Notes under the pieces: generated by a model
Seen by the model: the letters and a program-made list of their open reading frames with translations, nothing else
The model's database searches: none
What the model was told of the DNA's origin: nothing
Program-made: the position numbers and the translations under genes
NCBI GenBank assembly: GCA_964434165.1
Contig: CAYSUS010000014.1
Span: 27,516 to 91,515, forward strand
Direction of reading: 5' to 3'
Length of the DNA stretch: 64,000 bases
Source of the DNA: CAYSUS01 sp964434165
GTDB lineage: Bacteria > Planctomycetota > Planctomycetia > Pirellulales > Thermoguttaceae
Shown: positions 18,446 through 26,484 of the stretch, piece after piece
Position numbering within the stretch: position 1 is the stretch's first letter
Layout of the letters: every line of letters starts with the position of its first letter

Positions 18446-19498
18446 TTGGACCCTTCCGACTTCCGCGATCTGGTCAGCGGACGGCGCAGGGGCGTGCGGG
18501 CATGGCTGGCGCGCCTGGGGCTTCGCGCTCTGGAGATCCCTTACGCCCTCGCCATGCGGGTCCGCAATTGGCGCTACGATACCGGCAGGAGCGAGATTCG
18601 CCGCGTAAGCGTGCCCGTGGTCAGCGTCGGCAATCTGACGATGGGAGGCACCGGAAAGACCCCCATGGTCGCCTGGATCGCCCGCTGGTTCCGCCAGCGA
18701 GGCGTGCGCGTCACCGTGATCAGCCGCGGCTACGGCGCCGAGGAGGGGAGCCGAAACGACGAGGCCATGGAACTGGAGCATCAACTGCCCGACGTGCCCC
18801 ACGTTCAGAATCCCGATCGCGTCGCCGCGGCCGAGATGGCGATTGAAGAGTTCGAGTGCCAGGTGATCGTCCTGGACGACGCTTTTCAACACCGGCGGAT
18901 CGCCCGCGACCTGGACCTCGTGCTCCTGGACGCCCTGGAGCCCTTCGGGTTCGGCCACGTGTTTCCGCGGGGGATGATGCGGGAGCCCATGGCGGGACTG
19001 AAACGGGCGGACCTGGTCGTGCTCAGCCGGGCCGACACGGCGGAGCCGGAAGCCCGGCAGCGGGTTCGGCACGCGGTCCTGCGCCGCGCGCCGCGCGCGG
19101 CGTGGGCCGAGGTCGTTCATGCCCCGCGCGGGTTGCTCGGCGCAGCAGGAAACGAAGAAGGGCTGGAGACCCTGGTAGGCCAGCCCGTCGCCGCCTTCTG
19201 CGGGATCGGCAACCCCGCCGGATTCCGACGCACCCTCGATGCCGCCGGCTACGAGGTCGTGGCGTTCCGCGAATTCTCCGACCATCACCGGTACACCCGC
19301 GAGGAGATCGGCTGGCTGAGCGACTGGGTGTCGGGGGCCGACGCGACCGCCGTGTTGTGCACGCACAAGGACCTGGTGAAGCTTCAAGTCGAGCAGCTCG
19401 CGGGACGGCCGCTGTGGGCCGTTGTGGTGGGGATCGAGTTCCTTCTCGGTCGCGAGGCCTTGGAGGAGCGTCTCTCCAGGCTGCTCCCCGACTCGTAA
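18446..19498 (+). CDS. lpxK: tetraacyldisaccharide 4'-kinase
   Basis: LpxK phosphorylates the lipid A disaccharide precursor at the inner membrane, so this organism should make lipid A. SVGNLTMGGTGKTPMVAW near residue 62 contains the Walker A loop, ISRGYG near 93 and VIVLDDAFQHRRIARDLDL near 145 are LpxK blocks with the catalytic aspartates. I prefer TTG 18446 because GGGGAGGAGG lies six bases upstream, giving 350 residues, the usual size. An ATG at 18344 in the same frame precedes the predicted promoter and adds a non-homologous tail. The gene leads a cluster of LPS-core genes. Confidence 0.9.
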   Translation: MDPSDFRDLVSGRRRGVRAWLARLGLRALEIPYALAMRVRNWRYDTGRSEIRRVSVPVVSVGNLTMGGTGKTPMVAWIARWFRQRGVRVTVISRGYGAEEGSRNDEAMELEHQLPDVPHVQNPDRVAAAEMAIEEFECQVIVLDDAFQHRRIARDLDLVLLDALEPFGFGHVFPRGMMREPMAGLKRADLVVLSRADTAEPEARQRVRHAVLRRAPRAAWAEVVHAPRGLLGAAGNEEGLETLVGQPVAAFCGIGNPAGFRRTLDAAGYEVVAFREFSDHHRYTREEIGWLSDWVSGADATAVLCTHKDLVKLQVEQLAGRPLWAVVVGIEFLLGREALEERLSRLLPDS

Positions 19499-19541
19499 GC
19501 AGGTCCGCGGTGCGCGTCCGCGCTGGCCTGTGCAACTGACC

Positions 19542-19570
19542 TTGGCCGGGCTCAGGCCTCGGGTTATGCT
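19542..19570 (+). promoter_or_regulatory. possible promoter of the exported protein-waaF-glycosyltransferase operon
   Basis: TTGGCC (19542-19547), 17 bp, TATGCT (19565-19570), within the 236-bp gap after lpxK. It would drive the five overlapping genes from 19735 to 24772. Confidence 0.45.
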
Positions 19571-19734
19571 CCCGCCTTGCCCGAAATCGCGTCGGCCTTC
19601 GGCGGCTGGACGTCTTTTCCAGGCGACCCATCTGCCCCAGAATAAACCGGCAGCAGGCCCTGTCGGGCCGCGATGCGGCTGGTCAGGACCGCGGTGGAAA
19701 GAGCCTTTTGGGGTAAATGGGTAAGGAGCATGTC

Positions 19735-20259
19735 ATGCGCCAGGTGATTGGCAGTGTCGTCGTCTTCTATCTTGCGGTGTTCTGTGGGGAATTCGCCTGC
19801 GGCGAGGAGTCGCTGCTTCCGGGCGTCACGATCCTCACCACCGGGGAGCAGCTCCGGGAGCTGTCCGAGAGGGCCCTCGAGCGACTGATGCGCGGCGAGA
19901 TGGAAGGATTCAAGGTGCTCGCCGAGCACGAGACCGACCCCAAGAGCGACGCGGCCGTGGAACGCTACTTCCGCGCCCAGGCCGACCGCGTGAAGGAGTT
20001 CTCGCGCAAGTACGGCCAGGCGCTAGGCTTCGAGCGCGTGGCCGAGCACCGGGTGTCGGACTGCTTTCGCCGCTACGTGTACGTCGCGAAGTACGAGAAG
20101 AGCTTCCTGCGGTGGGCGTTCACCTACTACCGCCCCCGCGAGACGTGGAAGTTCCTCCGCGTTGATTTCGACGACGACGTGAACACGCTGTTTTTCGACG
20201 TGCAGACCTCGGCGCCCGCCGCGGAGACCGAGGCGGACGCCGCAACCGACCGCCCATGA
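19735..20259 (+). CDS. small exported protein of unknown function, first gene of the LPS-core operon
   Basis: The 174-residue product has a signal peptide (MRQVIGSVVVFYLAVFCG). The mature part is a compact alpha+beta domain with many charged and aromatic residues (YVYVAKYEKSFLRWAFTYYR) that I cannot assign to a family. The start at ATG 19735 has AAGGAG six bases upstream; the upstream in-frame ATG 19717 does not. Its stop overlaps the waaF start by 4 bp, so it is translationally coupled to LPS synthesis. It might act on or monitor the envelope, but that is inference. Confidence 0.75.
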   Translation: MRQVIGSVVVFYLAVFCGEFACGEESLLPGVTILTTGEQLRELSERALERLMRGEMEGFKVLAEHETDPKSDAAVERYFRAQADRVKEFSRKYGQALGFERVAEHRVSDCFRRYVYVAKYEKSFLRWAFTYYRPRETWKFLRVDFDDDVNTLFFDVQTSAPAAETEADAATDRP

Positions 20260-21314
20260 ACATCGCGATCTTCCTGCCCAACTGGCTCGGCGACGTGACC
20301 ATGGCGACGCCCTTCTTGCGGGCGATGCGCCGACGGTTCGACGGCCGGGCCAGGCTGATCGGGATCATGCGGCCGTATCTCGCCGATCTGCTGGCCGGGA
20401 CCGACTGGCTCGACGAGCAATGGTTCTTCAACCCCCGGGCCAAGGAGCCCCAGGTCCGCTTGTGGCCCCTGGTTCAGAGGATGCGCCGCGCGCGATTCGA
20501 GCTGGCCGTGCTGCTGTCCAACTCCTTCCACACCGCCCTGACCGCCCGCCTGGGCGGCGCGCGGGAGCGCGTCGGCTACGCGCGGCACGGTCGGGGGATG
20601 CTGCTGACCCGCCGCTTGCTCCCGCCGCGGGACGGGCGGACGATTCGCCCCGAGCCGATGGTCCATTACTATCTTCGCCTGGCCGCGGCGTGCACCTGCG
20701 ATCCGGAGGAGCCGCGCCTGGAGCTTGCCACGATCGAGGCTGACGAACGCTCGGCCGACGCCGTCTGGGAGCGGCTGGGGCTGCGCCGCGACGGCCGCGT
20801 GATCCTGCTCAACTCCAGCGGTGCCTACGGCGCCGCCAAGCTGTGGCCGGTCGAGCATTTCGCGGCGTTGGCCGCGCGCATCGAGCGCGAGCTGGACCAC
20901 GACGTGCTCGTCACGTGCGGGCCCAGGGAGCGGGACCTCGCCCGCGACGTGGCCGCGCGAAGCGGTCGGGCTCGCGTCTTCTCGATGGCCGACCAGCCCA
21001 TGGACCTGGGCACGGCCAAGGCCTGCATCCGGCGCGGACGCTTGATGGTCTCCACCGACAGCGGACCGCGCCACGTGGCCGCCGCGCTGGGCCTGCCGGT
21101 GGTGACGCTCTTCGGGCCGATGCTGCCCGTCTGGAGCGAGAACCCGACGCAGAGGGCCGCGAACCTGGCCCTCGACCTCGATTGCATCGGGTGCCGCAGG
21201 AGAACCTGTCCCTTGAGGCATCACGCCTGCATGCGGGGGCTTACCGTGGAGCGTGTCTTCGAGGCCGCCCAGGGGCTGCTGGACGAGGAGGAGGGGGCAC
21301 GGCCCGCGGCGTAA
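20256..21314 (+). CDS. waaF: LPS heptosyltransferase II-like glycosyltransferase (GT9)
   Basis: This 352-residue GT9 enzyme transfers heptose to the LPS inner core on the cytoplasmic face of the membrane. It begins MNIAIFLPNWLGDVTMATPF, the classic acceptor-side start of WaaF. The C-terminal nucleotide-sugar motif is STDSGPRHVAAALGLPVVTL near residue 265, followed by a cysteine-rich C-x2-C...C...C segment (CIGCRRRTCPLRHHACM) that is common in GT9 proteins. Four-base overlap with the upstream exported protein gene. Heptose as donor is assumed from the family. Confidence 0.88.
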   Translation: MNIAIFLPNWLGDVTMATPFLRAMRRRFDGRARLIGIMRPYLADLLAGTDWLDEQWFFNPRAKEPQVRLWPLVQRMRRARFELAVLLSNSFHTALTARLGGARERVGYARHGRGMLLTRRLLPPRDGRTIRPEPMVHYYLRLAAACTCDPEEPRLELATIEADERSADAVWERLGLRRDGRVILLNSSGAYGAAKLWPVEHFAALAARIERELDHDVLVTCGPRERDLARDVAARSGRARVFSMADQPMDLGTAKACIRRGRLMVSTDSGPRHVAAALGLPVVTLFGPMLPVWSENPTQRAANLALDLDCIGCRRRTCPLRHHACMRGLTVERVFEAAQGLLDEEEGARPAA

Positions 21315-21369
21315 GCGGTCGGGCCGGACCCGTGTTCGGCGCGAACTCGATTCGAAAGAAAGACGCAGC

Positions 21370-22263
21370 GTGATCAGCAAGGCACGGACGGTGGAGCCCG
21401 ACGACCCGGCCGGCACGGGGTTGGAGCCCGTGGGCGACGGGGCGATGTGGGTAGCCCCCGAATACCGGCGGCCCCTGAGCCAGGCCGGTCTGGCGAGCTT
21501 CGACGCGGTGATGGCCACGTCGCAGGGCCATTGCATGCGGGCGCTGGTCGATCGCGAGAACTGGCGCTTGGACCTGGCCGTGGGCGCGGCCGGTTCCCGC
21601 CGCGTGTACCTGAAAAAGCACCACGTGCGCACCGTGGGGTCGCGCGTGCGGGCGCGGTGGGGCGGCGGACCGGGCATGACGCCGGGTCGCGTCGAGGCCC
21701 AGAACGTCCGCCGTCTGACCCGCGAAGGCATCGACGTGATGCACCTGGTCGCCTACGGCGAGCGCCTCCGCTCGGGCGGCCTGGTCGAATCGTTCGTGAT
21801 CACCGAGGAGCTGACCGGCTACGTGCCGCTGGAGCAGTTCCTCAGGAAGCGATTTCCCCCCTTGGGGCAGCGGCGGCCCGCGCGAAGGGATGCCGCCCTG
21901 GAGCGCCTCCTGGACCGGGTGGCCGACGTCGCCCGACGCTTCCACGAGGCCGGCTACAATCACCGCGACCTGTACTGCTGCCATTTCTTCATTCGCGAGC
22001 CGCGTCGTGGTCAGTTCGACATCCGGCTCATCGACCTGCAAAGGGTCCAGCGCAGGACGCGAAGGCGGCGGCGGTGGATCGTCAAGGACCTGGCCCAACT
22101 GGCCTGGTCGGCGCCGCTCGACCGGATCACGTGCACGCAGAAGCTCCGCTTCATGCGGCGTTACCTGGGGGTCCGCAAGCTCCGCGCCCGGGACAAGCGG
22201 CTCATTCGCGAGGTCCTGGCGAAGCAGCAATTCATGGTGCGAAAGCTGGGGGAATCGCCATGA
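21370..22263 (+). CDS. lipopolysaccharide kinase (WaaP/Kdo kinase family)
   Basis: This 297-residue protein-kinase-fold enzyme probably phosphorylates the LPS core. The catalytic loop is NHRDLYCCHFF near residue 197, with RLIDLQRVQRR near 219 as the metal-binding DLQ motif typical of WaaP. An RVYLKKHH segment near residue 77 contains the likely ATP-binding lysine. The start is most likely GTG 21370 (VISKARTVEP), about 55 bp after waaF, since the open frame from 21253 is inside waaF. Its TGA overlaps the next ATG. Confidence 0.82.
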   Translation: MISKARTVEPDDPAGTGLEPVGDGAMWVAPEYRRPLSQAGLASFDAVMATSQGHCMRALVDRENWRLDLAVGAAGSRRVYLKKHHVRTVGSRVRARWGGGPGMTPGRVEAQNVRRLTREGIDVMHLVAYGERLRSGGLVESFVITEELTGYVPLEQFLRKRFPPLGQRRPARRDAALERLLDRVADVARRFHEAGYNHRDLYCCHFFIREPRRGQFDIRLIDLQRVQRRTRRRRRWIVKDLAQLAWSAPLDRITCTQKLRFMRRYLGVRKLRARDKRLIREVLAKQQFMVRKLGESP

Positions 22264-23516
22264 GAATCGGCCTGGTCGTGGAGCAGTTCGACGCCCGCCG
22301 CGGCGGCCTGGAGCAGTGGACGGCGCAGTTCGCCCGGGGCCTGGCCGGGCGGGGCCACGAGGTCCACGTGGTGTCGGCGCGGTTCGGCGAGCCGACCGAC
22401 GCCCTGCCGGTCGTGCGCCATCGGCTGGACGCTTGCCGTTCGCGGACCGGCTTTGCGCAGGCGGCGGAGCAGAAGCTGCGCGAACTGAACCTCGACGTGG
22501 TGCACGACACGGGGGCCGGCTGGTACTGCGACGTGTTCCAGCCGCACTGGGGCTCCTGGTCGGCGCTGAACGAGCAGAAGCTCCTCATGCTGCCGCGCTG
22601 GACCCGGCCGTGGAAGCGGATGATGATCCGCTGGCTGCCGCGCTATCGCCAGATCCGACGCCTGATGGAGCGGCAGTACGCCAACGACGGGCGCCTGGTG
22701 CTGGCGCTCTCGCAGCGGGTTGCCGGCGATTTCCAGAGATACCACGGCGTGCGCCCCGAGAACATCCGGCTGGTCTATAACGGGGTGGACACGCAACGAT
22801 TCCACCCCGACAACCGGCAGCGGTGGCGGGCGGCGATTCGTCGCCGGCTCGACGTGGACGAGGAGGCGGTGCTGCTGCTGATCGTGGCCCACAACTTCCG
22901 GCTCAAGGGCGTGCCCACGCTCTTGAAGGCCGTCGCGCGGATGGTCGCCGACCGAAGGCCCGTGCACCTGGCGGTGGTGGGAGGAAAGCGGATCGGGCGG
23001 TTCGAGCGCGCGGCCCGGTGGTCGGGGGCGCAGCCGGCGGTGACGTTCGTCGGCGCGGTCGATGACGTGGCGCCGTACTACGCCGCGGCCGATCTGTACG
23101 TCCATCCGACCTTCTACGACACCTTCAGCCTGGTCGTGCTGGAGGCCCTGGCGAGCGGCCTGCCCGTGGTCACCAGCCGCTTCAACGGCGTGGTGGAGCT
23201 CTTCCGCGACGGCGAGCAGGGCTTCCTGCTCACGGATCCGGGCGACGTGGAAGAGCTCCTGGATCGCCTGCGGGCATTGCTCGATCCCCGATTGCGGGAG
23301 ACCATGGGACGGACGGCGCGGCGCCTGGCCGAGGCCCACACCTTTGCCCAGAACGTGGACGAGGTCCTGGCGGCCTACGACGAGGCCCTGCGGCGCAAGG
23401 CCGAGCGCGGCGCGGTGCGCGGGTCGCTCTTGGGGCCCGCCTGTTTCTGTCGGAGACCGGTGGAGCCCGTGCGCTCATCGCGGGACGTGGCGCGGACAAC
23501 GGAGGTCTCGTCATGA
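22260..23516 (+). CDS. GT4 glycosyltransferase, LPS core (first tandem copy)
   Basis: The 418-residue retaining GT4 enzyme has the GT-B fold pattern: N-terminal MRIGLVVEQFDARRGGLEQW with the glycine-rich acceptor loop, and the donor-site block DLYVHPTFYDTFSLVVLEAL near residue 283 with E-x7-E-like acidic residues. It starts inside the stop of the WaaP-type kinase gene (ATGA). It is clearly homologous along its length to the next gene, with shared blocks such as GWYCDV and WLPRYR / VLPRYR. Likely role: adding a sugar to the LPS core; donor unknown. Confidence 0.85.
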   Translation: MRIGLVVEQFDARRGGLEQWTAQFARGLAGRGHEVHVVSARFGEPTDALPVVRHRLDACRSRTGFAQAAEQKLRELNLDVVHDTGAGWYCDVFQPHWGSWSALNEQKLLMLPRWTRPWKRMMIRWLPRYRQIRRLMERQYANDGRLVLALSQRVAGDFQRYHGVRPENIRLVYNGVDTQRFHPDNRQRWRAAIRRRLDVDEEAVLLLIVAHNFRLKGVPTLLKAVARMVADRRPVHLAVVGGKRIGRFERAARWSGAQPAVTFVGAVDDVAPYYAAADLYVHPTFYDTFSLVVLEALASGLPVVTSRFNGVVELFRDGEQGFLLTDPGDVEELLDRLRALLDPRLRETMGRTARRLAEAHTFAQNVDEVLAAYDEALRRKAERGAVRGSLLGPACFCRRPVEPVRSSRDVARTTEVSS

Positions 23517-24772
23517 AGGTCGGACTCGTGATCGAGCAGTTCTGTCCCCTGCGCGGCGGAGCCGAGCAGTGGACCTATCAGTTCGCCCGACGCCTGCTCG
23601 AGCTGGGGCACGCGGTCCACGTGGTGGCGGAGAGCTTTGCGGCGGAGAGCCGGCACCTGGGGCTCCAGGAGCACCGCCTGCCCAAAGCCCGCTCGCGGCT
23701 CCATCTCGCCCGACTCGCCGAACGGACGCTGCGAACCCTGGACCTGGACGTGATCCACGACATGGGGGTGGGGTGGTACTGCGACGTGCTGCAATCGCAC
23801 GACGGCTCGCGGTCGGCGCAGGCCGAGCAGAAGCTGTTCCTCCTGCCCCTCTGGGCGCGGCCTCTGAAGCGGGCCTTGATCCGCGTGCTGCCGCGCTACC
23901 GGGCCTTTCGAATCCTTTCCGCGCGCCAGTTGGCAGAGCCCACCCCTTATGTGATCGCGCTGTCGCGCTCCGTGGCCGAGGACTACCGGCGCTACCACGG
24001 GGTCGATCCGCGGCGGATTCGCGTGGTTCACAACGGCGTCGATCCGCGGCGCTTCTCGCCCGAGCGGCGCGCGGCCCACCGGCCGGCCATGCGGCGGCAG
24101 TTGAACCTGCGTGACCACGAGACGGTGTTCCTGTTCGTGGGGCACGATTTCCAGCGCAAGGGCCTGGCCACCGTGATCCGCGCCGTGGGCCGGCTCGTGC
24201 GCGAGGCCCTGCCGGTCCGCCTGCTCGTGGCAGGGGGCCGCGGGCACGGGCGTTACGACTGGATCGCGCGACGGTGCGGGGCCGACGCGGCCGTCACCTT
24301 CCTCGGTCCGGTGGCCGACCCGGTCCCCTACTACGCCGCGGCCGACGCCTACGTGCTGCCCAGCTTCTACGATCCGTTCGGTCTGGTCGTCCTGGAGGCC
24401 GCGGCCAGTGGATTGCCGGTCATCACCAGCCGCAGGGCGGGGGCCTCGGAGTTGCTGACGAACGGACTTCAGGGCTACGTGCTGCGCGACCCGGCCGACG
24501 ACCGGGAGCTTGCCGAACGTTTGCGAAGCCTCCTCGATCCGCCGCTCCGTCGGCGGATGGGCCAGTCGGCCCGGGACCTGGCCGTGCGCCACACGATGGA
24601 CCGGAACTGCCAGGAAATCCTCGCGATCTACCGGGAGGTCATCCGCCAACGGGCCGCTTCTGCAAGCCGCTTCCTGGTCCGTCACGCGCCGGTCGCGGCC
24701 GGGACGATCCCGTCGCCCGTGACGGCAACTTGCGCCGCCTTGGGCCACGGGCCCCGCCGCCGACCCACCTAG
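23513..24772 (+). CDS. GT4 glycosyltransferase, LPS core (second tandem copy)
   Basis: This 419-residue protein is a diverged duplicate of the preceding glycosyltransferase: MKVGLVIEQFCPLRGGAEQW at the start, GVGWYCDVLQSHDGS near residue 82, and DAYVLPSFYDPFGLVVLEAA near residue 278. WaaG-like proteins, which add the first outer-core glucose, have this arrangement. It starts in the TGA of the upstream gene and ends the operon. The stretch after residue 390 is low-complexity and may not be conserved. Confidence 0.85.
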   Translation: MKVGLVIEQFCPLRGGAEQWTYQFARRLLELGHAVHVVAESFAAESRHLGLQEHRLPKARSRLHLARLAERTLRTLDLDVIHDMGVGWYCDVLQSHDGSRSAQAEQKLFLLPLWARPLKRALIRVLPRYRAFRILSARQLAEPTPYVIALSRSVAEDYRRYHGVDPRRIRVVHNGVDPRRFSPERRAAHRPAMRRQLNLRDHETVFLFVGHDFQRKGLATVIRAVGRLVREALPVRLLVAGGRGHGRYDWIARRCGADAAVTFLGPVADPVPYYAAADAYVLPSFYDPFGLVVLEAAASGLPVITSRRAGASELLTNGLQGYVLRDPADDRELAERLRSLLDPPLRRRMGQSARDLAVRHTMDRNCQEILAIYREVIRQRAASASRFLVRHAPVAAGTIPSPVTATCAALGHGPRRRPT

Positions 24773-24814
24773 GGCCGCGCGGCCGACGTGGCGGGACCTG
24801 GTCTGCGATCCCTA

Positions 24815-24843
24815 TTGCCCCCATTGTCGGGGCTTCCTATACT
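24815..24843 (+). promoter_or_regulatory. sigma70-like promoter of the secretin-like gene
   Basis: TTGCCC (24815-24820), 17 bp, TATACT (24838-24843), about 100 bp before the ATG at 24945. Confidence 0.65.
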
Positions 24844-24944
24844 TCGCGCCCCGTGCGCCGAACACCCGCGGACCCAGTCCTGGGGGATGCCGGGGCCGCT
24901 GGCCCCGCCGCGTCTCCCAGCCCATTCGGCAAGGAGGCTGAAGC

Positions 24945-26162
24945 ATGCCGGCACGCGCGTTTCTCGCCCTGGTTCTCGCCTTGACGGCGAAGGGCCCGGC
25001 CGCGGCCCAGTCCACGGTCCCGCCGCCCCCCACGGGGGCGACGCCCGCCTGGCGCCCTGCCAGCGGAGAGGCTCCGCCGCCTGCGGCCGCACCCGCCCCG
25101 GCTGCGACACCGCCTGCCGCGGCCGACGCCCGCGCACCGAGGCGCTCGACCGCCAAGGTCTCGGGCGGCACGGGGACCCTGCCCAACCAGGGCCAGCTCT
25201 GGAGGGAATACGACATCAGCCCGTACACGCTCCGCGTGAATACCACCAACCGTCCCGAACAGGCCGTCGTGGACTGGATCCTCCGTGAGACCGGCTACGA
25301 GGCCTGGCATTCCGAACCGCTGGGTATCCTCAGCGCGACGCCCCGCACGCTCCGCGTCTATCACACGCCGCCGATGCAGGCCGTGGTGGCCGATATCGTC
25401 GATCGGTTCGTCAGCAGCGAAGCCGAGACCCGCGCGTTCGGGCTCCGCGTGATCACGGTCAACCATCCCAACTGGCGGGCGAAGTCCCGCAACGTCCTGC
25501 GTGCCGTTCCCGTGCAGACGCCAGGCGTGCAGGCGTGGCTGCTGGAGCGCGAAGACGCCGCCCTCCTGCTGGCCGAATTGCGCCGCCGCACCGATTACCG
25601 CGAGCACAACCCGCGGCACCTGCTGGTGCCGAACGGCCAATCCAACGTGGTCGCGCAGCTGCGGGCCCGGTCCTACACGCGCGACGTCAGCCTGCGCCAG
25701 GACACCCTGCAAGGCTACGAGCCCGAGGTCGCTCAGATCGACGAGGGGTTCTCGCTCGAGTTCAGCCCGCTGCTATCGGTCGATGGCCAGATGATCGACG
25801 CCGTGATCAAGTGCAGCATCGACCAGGTCGAGAAGATGGTCCCCGTGGTGATCGACGTGCCCACTCCGACCGCTCCGCGGCAACGGACGCAAATCGAGGT
25901 CCCCCAGATGACGCATTTCCGCTTCCACGAGCGCTTTCGGTGGCCTGAAAGCCAGGTACTGGTCATTGGCATGGGGATGGTGCCGATTCCCGTGCCAGGT
26001 GACACGCGGACCATTCTGCCGGGGGTGCCGTTGAAGCTTCCCGCGTCCTCCCCGCGCGGCGAGTTGATCGTGGTCGTCGAAAGCCGGGGCAAATCGGGCC
26101 CGGGCGCGACGACCCCCCGCGCCGCCCAGCGCGAGGCCACGGCCTATCAAGGTCGCTATTAA
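24945..26162 (+). CDS. exported protein, possibly secretin-related
   Basis: The 405-residue product has a signal peptide ending near AAAQS and a proline/alanine-rich linker to about residue 65. The folded part starts near residue 80. SPYTLRVNTTNRPEQAVVDW and LRVYHTPPMQAVVADIVDRF resemble the small alpha/beta ring-forming domains of secretins. GFSLEFSPLLSVDGQMIDAV near residue 270 resembles the beginning of a secretin core. The protein is shorter than a functional secretin and the lip region is not obvious. Neighbours give no clue. I would not assign a transport role. CAAGGAGG lies upstream of the start. Confidence 0.65.
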   Translation: MPARAFLALVLALTAKGPAAAQSTVPPPPTGATPAWRPASGEAPPPAAAPAPAATPPAAADARAPRRSTAKVSGGTGTLPNQGQLWREYDISPYTLRVNTTNRPEQAVVDWILRETGYEAWHSEPLGILSATPRTLRVYHTPPMQAVVADIVDRFVSSEAETRAFGLRVITVNHPNWRAKSRNVLRAVPVQTPGVQAWLLEREDAALLLAELRRRTDYREHNPRHLLVPNGQSNVVAQLRARSYTRDVSLRQDTLQGYEPEVAQIDEGFSLEFSPLLSVDGQMIDAVIKCSIDQVEKMVPVVIDVPTPTAPRQRTQIEVPQMTHFRFHERFRWPESQVLVIGMGMVPIPVPGDTRTILPGVPLKLPASSPRGELIVVVESRGKSGPGATTPRAAQREATAYQGRY

Positions 26163-26484
26163 ATCCTCTGGCCCGGGCCGCGACAGGTCGGAGGCTCTCG
26201 GGCGCGTCCCTCCGGGCATTCCCGCCACCCCACACTTCGGCGGCGCGGCATGGGTCGCCCTGAATGGGTCGCGGGGGCTGAGGCTCGTCCAGAAACGTCG
26301 CTCGACGGACCAGGGGAAAATGGCTAAAATGCGCATCTTGTTCGGCTGACGGGGCGCGTGCCTGATTGGCGTGAGGGGGCTTCCGTGGGATCGGGTCGCC
26401 GCCCGGGTCGATGCACTCGTCATCCAGGCGACGACGTGGGGCCGAGCCTTCTTTCTCGATCGATTGCTTTACGGAGCAAGTGCG
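26163..26484. other. 322-bp region upstream of the ketosynthase-like gene
   Basis: It contains the promoter at 26302-26330 and the long leader of the ketosynthase-like gene. The ketosynthase frame is open from an ATG at 26371, but residues encoded there do not resemble the family. Nothing else is supported. Confidence 0.5.
26302..26330 (+). promoter_or_regulatory. probable promoter of the ketosynthase-like gene
   Basis: TCGACG (26302-26307), 17 bp, TAAAAT (26325-26330). It fits the other promoters of this window, with a strong -10. Confidence 0.55.
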
